From NCBI GenBank assembly GCA_009785545.1, contig WQWD01000002.1, positions 1 through 57,215 of the forward strand: 57,215 nt of DNA, read 5' to 3'. Origin of the DNA: Treponema sp. (GTDB taxonomy: Bacteria; Spirochaetota; Spirochaetia; Treponematales; Breznakiellaceae). The notes beneath the pieces were generated by a model, which saw only the letters and a program-made list of their open reading frames with translations, did no database searches and had not been told where the DNA came from. Below, piece after piece: positions 1 to 8,388 of the stretch (its first letter is position 1; each line of letters starts with the position of its first letter). The position numbers and the translations under genes were made by a program.

Positions 1-83
1 ATACTGTCCTTGTAAAATATTATAAATTAAAAAGAAAATAGTTTAAAAAAAAGAAAAAGGGCCTCTTTCTCGGTCAAAAATAA

Positions 84-242
84 CCCCCCCCCCCCCCCCC
101 CCCATATTCTTTGAGTCATTAAGTTCTAACTTTGCAAAAATCCCCACCCTAAAAATTAATAAAAATAAAAAATAAAAAATTTTTCAAAAAAAAAAAAAGG
201 GGTTTTTTCAAAAAAAAAAAAAAAACCCCCCCCCCCCCCCCC
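84..242. repeat. Long homopolymer tracts (poly-C, poly-A)
   Basis: A run of 20 C at 84-103 and a run of 17 C at 226-242 flank A runs of 13 and 16 bases at 186-198 and 210-225. No gene is supported here; the apparent antisense reading frame is low-complexity sequence produced by the runs. Tracts like these are prone to slippage in vivo and are also hard to sequence, so the exact lengths should not be trusted. Confidence 0.85.
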
Positions 243-284
243 ATACTATTTAACAAATAACAACAATCGTAATATAGCAAAAAC

Positions 285-358
285 GCCCTCCGGGAACACT
301 TGTGAACTTGTCCCTGTCCACTTGACAGGGACAAGTTCACTTGCGGAGGGCTTTTTTT
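285..358. terminator. Strong bidirectional hairpin terminator
   Basis: An outer 8-bp stem (285-292 with 344-351) encloses a perfect 17-bp stem (302-318 with 324-340) around a 5-base loop. It is followed by seven T on the + strand (352-358) and preceded by an A run that gives a T run on the - strand. It would insulate the lipoprotein gene at 389 from upstream transcription. Confidence 0.8.
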
Positions 359-388
359 ATACACATCGCAAAAAGCAAGGAGTTTAAA

Positions 389-904
389 ATGAAGAAATTG
401 GTTTTAGGCATAACGTTAATGGCAGCTATGGTGTTTTCTGCCTGCACGCAGCATGATCCGGAAAGGTACTTTGAAGCGGAACCGGTAGATGGCGGCGCAT
501 CGGTGCGGATTACACGTTACATTGGTACAAGCTGGGAAGTCAATATCCCATCAAGGATACGAGGCTTGCCCGTTACTGAAATTGGTTTTGAAGCGTTTCA
601 GAATAAAAACCTGATCAGTGTTTCCATTCCTAACGGCGTTACTTCTATCGAGGATGCGGCATTTGAGCATAACCAACTGACCAGTGTTACCATTCCTAAC
701 AGTGTTACACACATCGGGGATATGGCATTTTGGAACAACCAACTAACCAGCGTTACCATTCCTAACAGCGTTACTTCCATCGGGTATAATGCATTTAGAG
801 ATAACCAATTAACCAGCGTTTCCATCCCTAGCCATACTGAAATATATATATATCGAGGCTGGGGGTCCTCCTTCGACAGCGACGTTACCATAAACCGCCG
901 GTAA
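389..904 (+). CDS. BspA-like leucine-rich-repeat lipoprotein
   Basis: About 171 residues. The start at 389 is chosen because AAGGAG lies 6 bases upstream and it places a lipoprotein signal at the N terminus: a Lys pair, a hydrophobic stretch and a lipobox ending VFSAC. The body holds 23-residue LRR_5 (BspA-type) repeats built on '[20 protein letters not shown]', four or five copies with very similar DNA. Proteins of this family are surface exposed and act in adhesion in Treponema and Bacteroidetes; that role is inferred for this one. It is short for the family. Near-identical repeats make copy-number change likely. A possible promoter would have to lie in the terminator region upstream; none is clear. 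Confidence 0.8.
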   Translation: MKKLVLGITLMAAMVFSACTQHDPERYFEAEPVDGGASVRITRYIGTSWEVNIPSRIRGLPVTEIGFEAFQNKNLISVSIPNGVTSIEDAAFEHNQLTSVTIPNSVTHIGDMAFWNNQLTSVTIPNSVTSIGYNAFRDNQLTSVSIPSHTEIYIYRGWGSSFDSDVTINRR

Positions 905-981
905 TCTATGGTGACACTGCTTGGAGAGTTTGCGCTTTTAACGGTTAAAACAAGTGTTTTTAGCAGTGTTTATGTTTCCAT

Positions 982-1010
982 GACGTGTCCCGTAACTTTT
1001 GGGACACGTC
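982..1010. repeat. Perfect inverted repeat in intergenic DNA
   Basis: Two 10-base arms (982-991 and 1001-1010) can form a hairpin with a 9-base loop. There is no T run, so it is a weak terminator candidate. Related GGGACA-type words recur close by (for example near 1020-1050) and inside the stem at 302-340, suggesting a local repeat family. Confidence 0.6.
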
Positions 1011-1095
1011 CCCGAGTTTGCGGGATATGTCCCTGAATTTTTCGGACAGTCCCTACTAACAAAACAGCGCGGAAATCGTGCAAAAGAGGTGAATT

Positions 1096-1654
1096 ATGAG
1101 CAGAGCAAGAGATTATGTCCCGTCAAATGCGGCGCAATTCAACATTTTTATGCAAAATCTGTTGGATTATCTTTCCAACAAAACTAGTGTTCTGTCTTAT
1201 TCAAATGCCACAATCACGTTAAATTAATTCTTTATGACATAAAGAATTAACGCACTTTGTCATTCCGCTAGTCGAATAAGACAGAACACTAGAGATGGGC
1301 ATTCCGAACCACGACAATACCCGCACCGATCACAAAATTGTAACTGAAATGGTCGATCACGTTCTGCACCTTCGCAATATCCGTGAAATAATGGTCGACT
1401 TTTGGGTGCAAGGTCAAAGCGGCAAAGCCAAACCCAAAGGCTACGACGGCGCAGTTCTCATCTGGGGTATTCTCGACACTCCGCCCAAACACACTGACGA
1501 GTTAATCCACCACGCACTCGCAAGCCGCACACCTTTCGCCCTCCATTTTGAAGAAACCGAACGAGGCAAAACCGTCTACGTCGCCGCCTGCTGGCAAAAC
1601 GATAGAGGGATAACTGGGCAATGGTCGGAGTTTAAGTCAGCAGTAATCCCGTAA
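1096..1654 (+). pseudogene. Disrupted Treponema-type conserved protein (MITE at breakpoint)
   Basis: The 5' part starts at ATG 1096 with GAGGTG upstream and encodes about 29 residues beginning MSRARDYVPSNAAQF. The 3' part (about 1295-1654) encodes MGIPNHDNTRTDHK and ends with the family signature 'GKTVYVAACWQNDRGITGQWSE'-like segment before the stop. From memory, full members are roughly 200 residues, contain both ends and have a middle domain missing here. The break coincides exactly with the 109-bp element at 1184-1292, which brings in a stop. Removing the element leaves the two halves out of frame and still lacking the middle, so a deletion accompanied the insertion. The 3' part could start at ATG 1295 but has no ribosome site. 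Confidence 0.65.
1184..1292. mobile_element. 109-bp MITE-like element
   Basis: Perfect 19-bp terminal inverted repeats (1184-1202 and 1274-1292) begin and end with CTAG, and an internal palindrome lies around 1222-1250. There is no coding capacity. A CTAG edge with TA duplication is the habit of IS630/Tc1-type transposases, so it is probably mobilised in trans by such an element elsewhere; the family assignment is inference. Confidence 0.75.
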
Positions 1655-1724
1655 GGAAATAATTGTTTGTTAATCGCAGACAGATCCCTAGAAATTTTTT
1701 CTTAAAAAACATAAGATTCCAGCA

Positions 1725-1741
1725 GGCGGTATTATACCGCC
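1725..1741. promoter_or_regulatory. Inverted repeat before the oxidoreductase gene
   Basis: GGCGGTA-TTA-TACCGCC forms 7-bp arms around 3 bases, and the half-site GGCGGTA is repeated a third time at 1744-1750, immediately before ATG 1755. It could be an operator or an mRNA hairpin that masks the ribosome site (AAGGCGG at 1742-1748). Confidence 0.5.
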
Positions 1742-1754
1742 AAGGCGGTATAAA

Positions 1755-2840
1755 ATGAAACAGTATTCTTTGGCAATTATTGGCTTGGGTGGCATGGGAA
1801 ACTGGCACAGGGAACTTGTTAATGAAGGAACCAGATTCCACAATAAAGTGATACTAGGCGGCTTTGATAATTTAAAAGTAACCGGTTCTTTCGATATTCG
1901 TGAATGCAGACAGGAATTTGCCCTACAACATGGGCTTAAAACATATAGTTCTATAGAAGAACTTCTGGCTGATCCATCAGTGGATATTGTATTGATATCA
2001 ACTCCCAATGATGTTCATAGGTCCTATGTAATTAAAGCTTTGGAAGCAGGTAAAAATGTTGTCTGCGAAAAACCAGTTGCTCTCAATTCCGGAGAATTAC
2101 AGGAAATGATCGATACTTCGATAAAAACCGGCAAAGTGTTTGCGGTGCACCAAAATCGCCGATGGGACGAAGACTATTTAACTATAAAAAATATATATGA
2201 AAATAAACTATTAGGAGATTTATTTCGTATCGAGTCAAGAGTACATGGCTCACGCGGTATACCTGGAGATTGGAGAGCAGATCCAAAACAAGGCGGCGGC
2301 ATGGTTCTGGATTGGGGCGTGCATATTCTTGATCAGGCACTTCAAATGGTTCCTGAAAAAGTCAGTAAAGTATACGCGTCTCTTACCTATATTACCACAG
2401 AATTAGTTGATGATGGTTTTTTTGTAGAACTAACCTTTGAAAATGGTCTTGTATTCATAGTCGAAGTTGGAACAAGAAATTATATTAATCTGCCGCGCTG
2501 GTATGTTCTTGGGTTTGAGGGAACCGCTGTGATAGAAGATTTTTCGAGAAAAGGAAAAATCGTCCGTATTATGGACTACAGCAAGAACGATGCCATACCC
2601 ATACGAACTGCGGCAGGGCTTACTAAAACGATGGCTCCCCGTACCAGTGAAACCATAAAAGAAGAGACCCTTCCTGATGTTAAAGCAGATATCAAAGATT
2701 TTTATCGTAATTTTATAAACGTCATGGAAGGAAAAGAAAAACTCCTTGTATCGCTTGATTCTGTAATGCGTACCATGAAATTAATGGAAGCTGTTTTTAA
2801 ATCTGCGCAAAAAGGTGCGCCGATAGCGTTTGAACATTAA
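1755..2840 (+). CDS. Gfo/Idh/MocA-family NAD(P)-dependent oxidoreductase
   Basis: 361 residues, the usual length of this family. The N-terminal Rossmann fold has GLGGMG at residues 10-15, and the nicotinamide-proximal EKP motif lies at 105-107. The C-terminal alpha/beta domain contains 'DWGVHILDQ', where the family carries its catalytic Asp/His. Members oxidise sugars, inositols or sugar derivatives in the cytoplasm; the substrate cannot be read from sequence. It appears monocistronic, with a palindrome over its ribosome site suggesting local regulation. It is host, not prophage, DNA. Confidence 0.88.
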   Translation: MKQYSLAIIGLGGMGNWHRELVNEGTRFHNKVILGGFDNLKVTGSFDIRECRQEFALQHGLKTYSSIEELLADPSVDIVLISTPNDVHRSYVIKALEAGKNVVCEKPVALNSGELQEMIDTSIKTGKVFAVHQNRRWDEDYLTIKNIYENKLLGDLFRIESRVHGSRGIPGDWRADPKQGGGMVLDWGVHILDQALQMVPEKVSKVYASLTYITTELVDDGFFVELTFENGLVFIVEVGTRNYINLPRWYVLGFEGTAVIEDFSRKGKIVRIMDYSKNDAIPIRTAAGLTKTMAPRTSETIKEETLPDVKADIKDFYRNFINVMEGKEKLLVSLDSVMRTMKLMEAVFKSAQKGAPIAFEH

Positions 2841-2912
2841 TATTCCCCTTTCACAATCATGATTGCGAAAACCCCTCGCCACAGCTTGTACACAAAGGGG
2901 GGGATAACTGTG

Positions 2913-3040
2913 GGCAGGCGGCTTGCGAAAAGCCGTGTCGGCGAAATATGGCGTGAATGGCAACGCTGCGACGCCAAAGCGTCCGTAGATGAAAGCCACG
3001 ACCATCCCGAGCCGACACGGCTTTTCGCAAGTCGCCTGCC
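2913..3040. repeat. 30-bp inverted repeat with 68-base spacer
   Basis: Arms 2913-2942 and 3011-3040 match at 29 of 30 positions. This 317-base gap (2841-3157) has no supported gene; reading frames here are antisense-tRNA and palindrome artefacts. A 12-bp palindrome CAATCATGATTG lies at 2854-2865. The large hairpin could be a palindromic mobile repeat or an RNA structure. Confidence 0.75.
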
Positions 3041-3115
3041 ATGATTGTAATACACCGCAGTCCCTTTGCGTACGATGTCCAGAATTCTTCGCCGAATTTT
3101 TTCTGACATACACCA

Positions 3116-3144
3116 TTGACAAAACTTAAAAACTTTCCTATATT
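3116..3144 (+). promoter_or_regulatory. Promoter of the tRNA-His gene
   Basis: TTGACA at 3116-3121, a 17-base spacer and TATATT at 3139-3144 form a near-consensus sigma-70 promoter whose start point would fall just before the tRNA at 3158. Confidence 0.8.
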
Positions 3145-3157
3145 GATATTGTTACGT

Positions 3158-3230
3158 GGTGGATGTAGCTCAGGGGTAGAGTACAAGATTGTGGTTCTTG
3201 TCGTCGCGGGTTCGAGACCCGTCATCCACC
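3158..3230 (+). tRNA. tRNA-His (GTG)
   Basis: A cloverleaf can be drawn: acceptor GTGGATG/CATCCAC, D arm GCTC/GAGT, anticodon stem CAAGA/TCTTG with loop TTGTGGT (anticodon GTG at 3191-3193), and T arm GCGGG/CCCGT with loop TTCGAGA. G at 3158 (G-1) faces discriminator C at 3230, the tRNA-His identity element. No CCA is encoded. The 3' 47 bases are the prophage attachment core, so the 3' half present now was supplied by the phage and the tRNA stays intact. Confidence 0.95.
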
Positions 3231-3231
3231 C
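3185..3231 (+). other. attL core (47-bp repeat)
   Basis: This is identical to 49843-49889 over 47 bases, running from the anticodon stem of tRNA-His to one base past its 3' end. The bases just outside differ on both sides (C versus G before, A versus T after), which defines the limits of identity. Confidence 0.93.
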
Positions 3232-3354
3232 AGACTTTATTAAATTGGATAAGCCTAAGTCTATACTACATAAAGACTTAGCTCCTTCACACTAAAAGGC
3301 GATAACAGGGTGGGCGCCTATTAGACTCTCAAAAGGTCAAGTGGAGGTCAAGTC
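3232..3354 (+). promoter_or_regulatory. attL-proximal region with two integrase arm-site candidates
   Basis: The word AGGTCAAGT occurs at 3334-3342 and again as AGGTCAAGTC at 3345-3354, directly abutting the integrase start codon. The same word recurs three times near attR (49576-49586 on the - strand, 49682-49691, 49695-49705). That is the expected layout of arm-type binding sites. The second copy overlaps the integrase ribosome site (GGAGG at 3343-3347), so the integrase could repress itself. A hairpin TAAGTCT/AGACTTA (3256-3262, 3274-3280) lies between. Confidence 0.6.
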
Positions 3355-4656
3355 ATGTCCAATTTGCGCTATCATGTATTTCGCAAACCTAAAAAACTCA
3401 AGAACGGAAAATCCGTTCGCCGATGGTATTACTACTGGATCGACGATTCTGGTAAGCAGATCCAAAAATCATGCGGAAAAAATATCAAAAACCGCAACGA
3501 CGCAGAGGACTTCATTCGAAGTCTGCCGCCGCCGCAAAAAACACCAGCTGCAGCTCCATACGATAATCGCGGTATACTGCTTTATTCAAAACCCGCAAAC
3601 AACGCCAATATCCTCGTGAAGGATATCGCCGTAGAAATGTTTATCCCCGGCACATTACACGTTAAAAGGCGGCAGCAATTAAATAAATCCGTAAACGAGG
3701 ATACGCTAAAAGCAAACAGAGTCTTTATGTTGCACATAACGGCAATGTGGGGAGATCGCACACTTCGCTCTCTGGAATTAGATGAGGTTATGAATTACCT
3801 TTTCGCCGCAGACCGTTCCGGATCATGGAAAAACCAGTATATATCTGCACTCAACGAAATATACCAAGAGGCGCAGTTTTTAGGCTGCAAAATTTATAAA
3901 CCCAATTTCCCCACCATCGGCAAAACGCCAAACAAAGCGGATATCCTAACAGACGACGAACTTGAGCGGCTGCTCATTCCGCAAAATTTCAAACACGACT
4001 TTTATTTGTTTTATTTATGCAAACTTTCCGGCGGGCTTCGCATGGGCGAGGTTCGAGGCTTACGCGTCAAACAAATCATATTCGACAAAAAGGCACTAAT
4101 CGTTGACGGCTTTATGAAAAAAAGAAACGTGCGCACGGTATACAATAAATGCGGATCACCGGAACACCCTAAACTGCGCGTCATACCATATCCCGATTTA
4201 ACGCTCGATCTATTGGCGGCGCATATAGAAAAAAACAACCTCAACGCAGATGACTTCGTCTTTACCTACAACAACAAGCCTGTATCCAAATCAATGGCAG
4301 AAACCGCCTTTTTTACCGCTTTAATAAACGCAGGTATTACATGGGATAAAGAAACCCTCGTTAAAAATGGTCTATGGAAGCGTGGACACCTTCACGGCAC
4401 AAAAGACTTAATTCCCGACGGCCGCCGAATTGTGCCGCACTCGTTTCGTTATACATACGTTACTAAAATGCGAACCACGCTTATAGCCGAAGATGTAAAA
4501 AAAATCACAGGGCATGAATCTATTGCGCAGGTAGATTATTACAATCGGCTGAATTTAGACAGGATGCTAAAAGCAATCCCGGACGCTGACGACGCTGTCC
4601 GCACCCTGCTCCCGGCAGCGATTTTACAAAATAGCGTAACAGCAGTCAGAGTATAG
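3355..4656 (+). CDS. int: Tyrosine recombinase, phage integrase
   Basis: 433 residues. Catalytic residues can be read: Arg in GGLRMGE (about R229), HSFR (H362, R365), GHES (H387) and the nucleophile Tyr in VDYY (about 395-396). A basic N terminus (residues 1-50) fits an arm-binding domain, followed by a SAM-like core-binding domain. It would recombine attP with the tRNA-His 3' end; its position immediately inside attL supports this. The start at 3355 has GGAGG 7 bases upstream. There is no terminator after it; the next 530 bases are non-coding. Confidence 0.92.
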   Translation: MSNLRYHVFRKPKKLKNGKSVRRWYYYWIDDSGKQIQKSCGKNIKNRNDAEDFIRSLPPPQKTPAAAPYDNRGILLYSKPANNANILVKDIAVEMFIPGTLHVKRRQQLNKSVNEDTLKANRVFMLHITAMWGDRTLRSLELDEVMNYLFAADRSGSWKNQYISALNEIYQEAQFLGCKIYKPNFPTIGKTPNKADILTDDELERLLIPQNFKHDFYLFYLCKLSGGLRMGEVRGLRVKQIIFDKKALIVDGFMKKRNVRTVYNKCGSPEHPKLRVIPYPDLTLDLLAAHIEKNNLNADDFVFTYNNKPVSKSMAETAFFTALINAGITWDKETLVKNGLWKRGHLHGTKDLIPDGRRIVPHSFRYTYVTKMRTTLIAEDVKKITGHESIAQVDYYNRLNLDRMLKAIPDADDAVRTLLPAAILQNSVTAVRV

Positions 4657-5186
4657 TTATGGCAAAACATAAACACACACCACTTCGGTGTCCCCAGTAT
4701 GATATCCAAAACGATCCGTACTGAATAACAACCGTAACAAACGCAAGCCAGCGGCACGTTATTGCGTTGACGCAATACTGCACTGGTATCTGCGCCTTTT
4801 CCCCCGCACTTGATTGTTTTTATATTATCCTATAGGGTGTTACACGTTACACTTATTTCTTGTTTTTAAGTTGATTTATTAGGAATTAAAAAAAGTATGG
4901 TATACATAACTATAACACAAAAAATAAAATTTTAAAATTATATACATGGCGTTGTAAAACGACAGCCAAAGTGTAACCTGTAACAGTGCCTAGCTGCCAC
5001 CGTCCTCCCCATAAAAAAGTAGGTACTGTGCCGCCCCCCCGCCCGGGTGCAATTATTCGACGCGGGGGGCTCGCTCCAAAATGCCCGCCAAAATTTTCCA
5101 CAGGGCAACAAAAAAGCAACGAAAGTCAATAAAAAGCTATCGCAGTTAATAGCTTACTGACGTGCCGTGCGCTCATAATTTACGGT
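4657..5186. other. 530-bp non-coding region before terminase genes; packaging-site candidate
   Basis: No convincing gene is seen (only a 21-codon frame at 4659 without a ribosome site). A 17-base inverted repeat with one mismatch (4838-4854 and 4969-4985) spans 114 bases of AT-rich DNA. A GC-rich hairpin CCCCCCGC/GCGGGGGG lies at 5035-5042/5062-5069, and a palindrome TTGCGTTGACGCAA near 4762-4776. In lambda the cos site with small-terminase binding sites lies directly upstream of Nu1, so cos/pac is the leading interpretation; it is inferred from position. Confidence 0.4.
5144..5155 (+). promoter_or_regulatory. Late-unit motif AGTTAATAGCTT, copy 1
   Basis: This 12-mer lies 31 bases before the start at 5187. 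The identical 12-mer occurs at 8904-8915 and 14261-14272, each just ahead of the next + strand late gene. AGCTAT at 5136-5141 makes a short inverted repeat with its ATAGCT. Confidence 0.5.
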
Positions 5187-5900
5187 ATGGCTGAGGTAAA
5201 ACCTGCGGAATTCGCCCGCATCTGCGCCGTTGCGCCATCGGTGATATCGCGCAAAATCTCCAATAACACGCTCGTGCGCAATGCCGCAGGGCTGCTCGAT
5301 ACCGAAAACCCCGTCAACGCCCGCTATATCAATAAGCGGCGGCTCGCTGGTGGCGACAAAGTAATCGATACCGCCGCTTCCGCACCAGAACCAAAGCCAG
5401 CGCCTGTGGATTTTACGCGCCTCGGCGATGCTGCGCTCGCAGAATACGCCGGATTGCCACAGCGACTACTCAGCCTCACGCTCCGGGAGCTCGTGCAGCA
5501 GTTCAAAGGGCTGCCAGGGATGCAGGAATACGTACGAATGCTTAAAGACTTGGCGGCGGCCGACGAACGGGATCAAAAGGTGCGCGAACGCCGCCTGCAG
5601 CTCATCGAAAAAGACTTTGTTATCTCTCGGCTCATCCAATATCTGGAAAGTTTAATGCGGCAAATACTGGAATTTCCCGAATCGGTTACGGACGAAATTA
5701 TCGCGCTGGCCCAAGCGCAAGGCACCGAGGCAAGATCGGAAGTCAGCCAAAGGCTGGAGCGCGGACTCTCCCGAATTATTAAAAATTCCAAAGAGGAACT
5801 GATAAATGAGCTTCGCGGGCTACGCTCGAAGTACCAAGAGGACGACGGGCTAGACCAAAAAATCAAAGATACGATTGTCGAAATCATGGAGGACGAATAA
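5187..5900 (+). CDS. Terminase small subunit (Nu1-like)
   Basis: 237 residues. The N-terminal 50 residues form a winged-helix/HTH-like segment (FARICAVAPSVISRKI...) of the type found in Nu1-like DNA-packaging proteins. The middle and C terminus are long charged helices (about 120-237) suited to oligomerisation. It would recognise the packaging site and load the large subunit. The assignment rests on the fold-like N terminus and the position two genes before GpA. No strong Shine-Dalgarno is seen. It overlaps the next gene by one base (TAATG). Confidence 0.65.
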   Translation: MAEVKPAEFARICAVAPSVISRKISNNTLVRNAAGLLDTENPVNARYINKRRLAGGDKVIDTAASAPEPKPAPVDFTRLGDAALAEYAGLPQRLLSLTLRELVQQFKGLPGMQEYVRMLKDLAAADERDQKVRERRLQLIEKDFVISRLIQYLESLMRQILEFPESVTDEIIALAQAQGTEARSEVSQRLERGLSRIIKNSKEELINELRGLRSKYQEDDGLDQKIKDTIVEIMEDE

Positions 5901-6253
5901 TGAGGTCTTACTGCAAGCATTGTAAAAGTGAAATCACATCGAATACAAACTGGCGGCACGGGGAGGACTGTCCTATTTGTCGCCATGAAAGGGATTATGT
6001 TAAATCACTGGTTACCCCCCCCGACTACGAAACCTCAGCGCAATACGAAAAACGCACAGGCAAAAAGCTCTCCGATCTTGCCGCAGTGTGGATACGCATA
6101 AAAAACATTAGTGCCGAGCCCGACTTCTGGTTATTAGACACGCTTTTTGAAGCAAAGAAATTTTTAGCCGAAGAGTTTGACTTGGGGCGAGCGATAGTTG
6201 TCGCTTATACGCCAGAACCGCCGCCAGGCGAATGGGAGCCAAGCGAGGGATAA
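5900..6253 (+). CDS. Small zinc-ribbon protein between terminase subunits
   Basis: 117 residues. The N terminus has CKHC (residues 5-8) and CPIC (about 25-28), a probable zinc ribbon; the rest is acidic and helical, with a proline-rich tail. I do not recognise the family. Both of its junctions are TAATG overlaps with terminase genes, so it is translationally coupled to packaging proteins and may be an accessory packaging factor. Confidence 0.7.
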   Translation: MRSYCKHCKSEITSNTNWRHGEDCPICRHERDYVKSLVTPPDYETSAQYEKRTGKKLSDLAAVWIRIKNISAEPDFWLLDTLFEAKKFLAEEFDLGRAIVVAYTPEPPPGEWEPSEG

Positions 6254-8289
6254 TGAACGCAGCGACCGCTCTTTTTACTAATCAAGTTTTTTCCGGCGAT
6301 ATCGATTTCCTTGTCGATCAAATCGGCAAAATAACGGACTCGCTGCACCATGAGCAGCCCAGCGAATTTATCGAGCGAGTGCGCTATCTAACAAGCGACC
6401 TCACGCCGTTTCCTGGCAAGTTTAGTTTTGAAAAGTTCCCATACTTTCGCGAAATCGTCGACTGCTTCAGCCCGCTTGACCCGACCTCTGAGGTCGTACT
6501 TATGAAGGGCGCTCAAATGGGCGCAACAACCGCCGTATTGGAAACGGTGCTGCTATACAACATCATGAGCGACCCCAAGGCGCAGATGTACGTCACCGCC
6601 GACGCAGGGCTTATGAAAACCTCGGTGCAGGTGCGCATCGAAAAAATGATAGACAACGCCGGAGCTCGCGACCTTATATTTTCGCAAAGCCGGAAAAAAA
6701 AAGGCAGCCGCAATACAGGCGACACCGCCATCGCTAAAGAATACCCGGGCGGGTACCTACATTGTTTCGGCGGCCGCAGTCCTGCACGCTTCCGTGGCAT
6801 ATCTTACCCATGCGCCCTTGCCGACGAGGTCGACGCATTTCCGGACTCAATCCCGAAAGAGGGAACGGTTACCGACCTCGTACGCAACCGAACCAAAGCG
6901 TACACAGGCAGCAAGCGCAAAATCTTGTGGACATCCACGCCACTGATAAAACAAACATCAAAAATCGACAAGCTCTACACCGACGGCGACCAGCGGAAAT
7001 ATTTTGTACCCTGTAAACATTGCGGCATGATGCAGGAGCTTGTGTGGCATGGCAAAAACGAGGACGGCTATACATGGGGAATAACATGGCAAAACGACGA
7101 GGACTTTAACCCGCTATTGGACACCGTCGGTTATAAATGCGAAAAACCTGACTGCGCCCAAATAATGAAAAACTACGACAAGGCGGTCATAATTTTACGC
7201 GGCGAGTGGCGAGCGTCGGTAAAGCCAATTGCGCCGAATCGCCGATCTTACCACGTAACGCCGATATACAACCCGCCAGGGATGTACTCATGGGAAGACA
7301 TGGTTCTGCAATGGGTGGAGTGCTGGGACTTAAAAACCAACCGCCTCAAAGACAAGGAAAAATACAGAGTTTTCCGCAACACCACGCAGGGACTTACGTT
7401 CGAGGAGCTCGGCGGCAAGCAAATCGAGTACGAGCGAGCGATACAATTCCGACGCACAGGCTTCGTTGTTGTCAACGATGAGTCCGGGCTTATCGCCCGT
7501 GGCGTACCGAACGATCTCGCCGTACAGGATTCAGGATCCCCGATTCTTATACTCGTGGCATCCGTTGATGTACAGAATGACTGTCTGTATGTCGATGTTA
7601 AAGGTTACAGCGCAGGCGGCGTGACTTGGACTCTGGAGTTTTTTGAAATCAAAGGAAACACTGCCGACTTTAACGGAGTGTGGGATAAACTCGATATTAT
7701 ACTCGGCGACAAGCGATATGTTGGCACAGACGGCAAAGTGTACCGCATCCAAATAACGATGATCGACTCCGGACACAACTCCGATTATGTTTACGAATAC
7801 GTCAAAAAGCGCTCCGGCGGCGTTTTTGCAATTAAAGGCAAAGACTACCTCCAAAATGGCGAAACATATCAATTTTTTAGCACATCGGCACAAGAAAAAA
7901 TCGGCTTTAGTAACGCCCTGCATATAAGCACAGGCAAGCTGAAAGACAGAATAAGTAACGCCATGACATCGTCGTTTTGGATTACGGGACAGTCACAGCC
8001 GGCTTGGTACCCCAACTTTAGAGAGGACAGCAGGGACGATTATTTTAAACAATTTGAGGCGGAGCGCCGTGAGGAAAAACGGGATGCAATTACAAAACAG
8101 TTCCGCGGCTATGTGTGGAAGCAAAAGTTCGGCCAAGACAACCATGCGCTTGACTGTTATGTGTACAACCTTGCGGCACTTGAGCTTGCCGCCGAGTTCT
8201 GGTGCAAAGAACGCCTTGGCTTACCGACGCTGGACTGGACGGCGTTTTGGGAGAGTGCCAAAAAAGGCGAGTTTTATCAGGAGCCATGA
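6253..8289 (+). CDS. Terminase large subunit, GpA family
   Basis: 678 residues from ATG 6253, chosen because it overlaps the previous stop (TAATG) with GAGGG upstream; an in-frame start at 6232 is less likely. The ATPase domain has Walker A GAQMGATT (86-93) and Walker B LADEVD (189-194). A CxxC...C cluster (CKHC, CEKPDC; about 254-301) follows. The nuclease domain has Asp in VASVDV (D439), MIDSG (D505) and HALD (D634), the predicted RNase H-like metal ligands. It packages DNA into the prohead and cuts it. A diverged partial paralogue of its C terminus lies at 46525-47343. Confidence 0.93.
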   Translation: MNAATALFTNQVFSGDIDFLVDQIGKITDSLHHEQPSEFIERVRYLTSDLTPFPGKFSFEKFPYFREIVDCFSPLDPTSEVVLMKGAQMGATTAVLETVLLYNIMSDPKAQMYVTADAGLMKTSVQVRIEKMIDNAGARDLIFSQSRKKKGSRNTGDTAIAKEYPGGYLHCFGGRSPARFRGISYPCALADEVDAFPDSIPKEGTVTDLVRNRTKAYTGSKRKILWTSTPLIKQTSKIDKLYTDGDQRKYFVPCKHCGMMQELVWHGKNEDGYTWGITWQNDEDFNPLLDTVGYKCEKPDCAQIMKNYDKAVIILRGEWRASVKPIAPNRRSYHVTPIYNPPGMYSWEDMVLQWVECWDLKTNRLKDKEKYRVFRNTTQGLTFEELGGKQIEYERAIQFRRTGFVVVNDESGLIARGVPNDLAVQDSGSPILILVASVDVQNDCLYVDVKGYSAGGVTWTLEFFEIKGNTADFNGVWDKLDIILGDKRYVGTDGKVYRIQITMIDSGHNSDYVYEYVKKRSGGVFAIKGKDYLQNGETYQFFSTSAQEKIGFSNALHISTGKLKDRISNAMTSSFWITGQSQPAWYPNFREDSRDDYFKQFEAERREEKRDAITKQFRGYVWKQKFGQDNHALDCYVYNLAALELAAEFWCKERLGLPTLDWTAFWESAKKGEFYQEP

Positions 8290-8388
8290 TGCTTGTAGAA
8301 CAAGAGCTGTTTGGAAAATGAGACAAGATCGCAATCGCCATAATGCGGATAAAAAAACGCCGTAGCGCAAATACTGCTTGAGTTTTAA

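Noticed and set aside
149-364. 71-codon frame across the homopolymer runs
   Set aside because: Low-complexity product of poly-C, poly-A and the terminator hairpin.
598-891. 97-codon antisense frame with internal repeats
   Set aside because: Mirror of the LRR repeats of the lipoprotein gene.
2857-3225. 122-codon antisense frame with GLEPATTRTTI
   Set aside because: It is the antisense of the tRNA-His gene, a well-known spurious translation; the same happens at 49746-50114 over attR and tRNA-Arg.
4659-4724. 21-codon frame after the integrase
   Set aside because: No ribosome site and no resemblance to anything; kept only as a remark.
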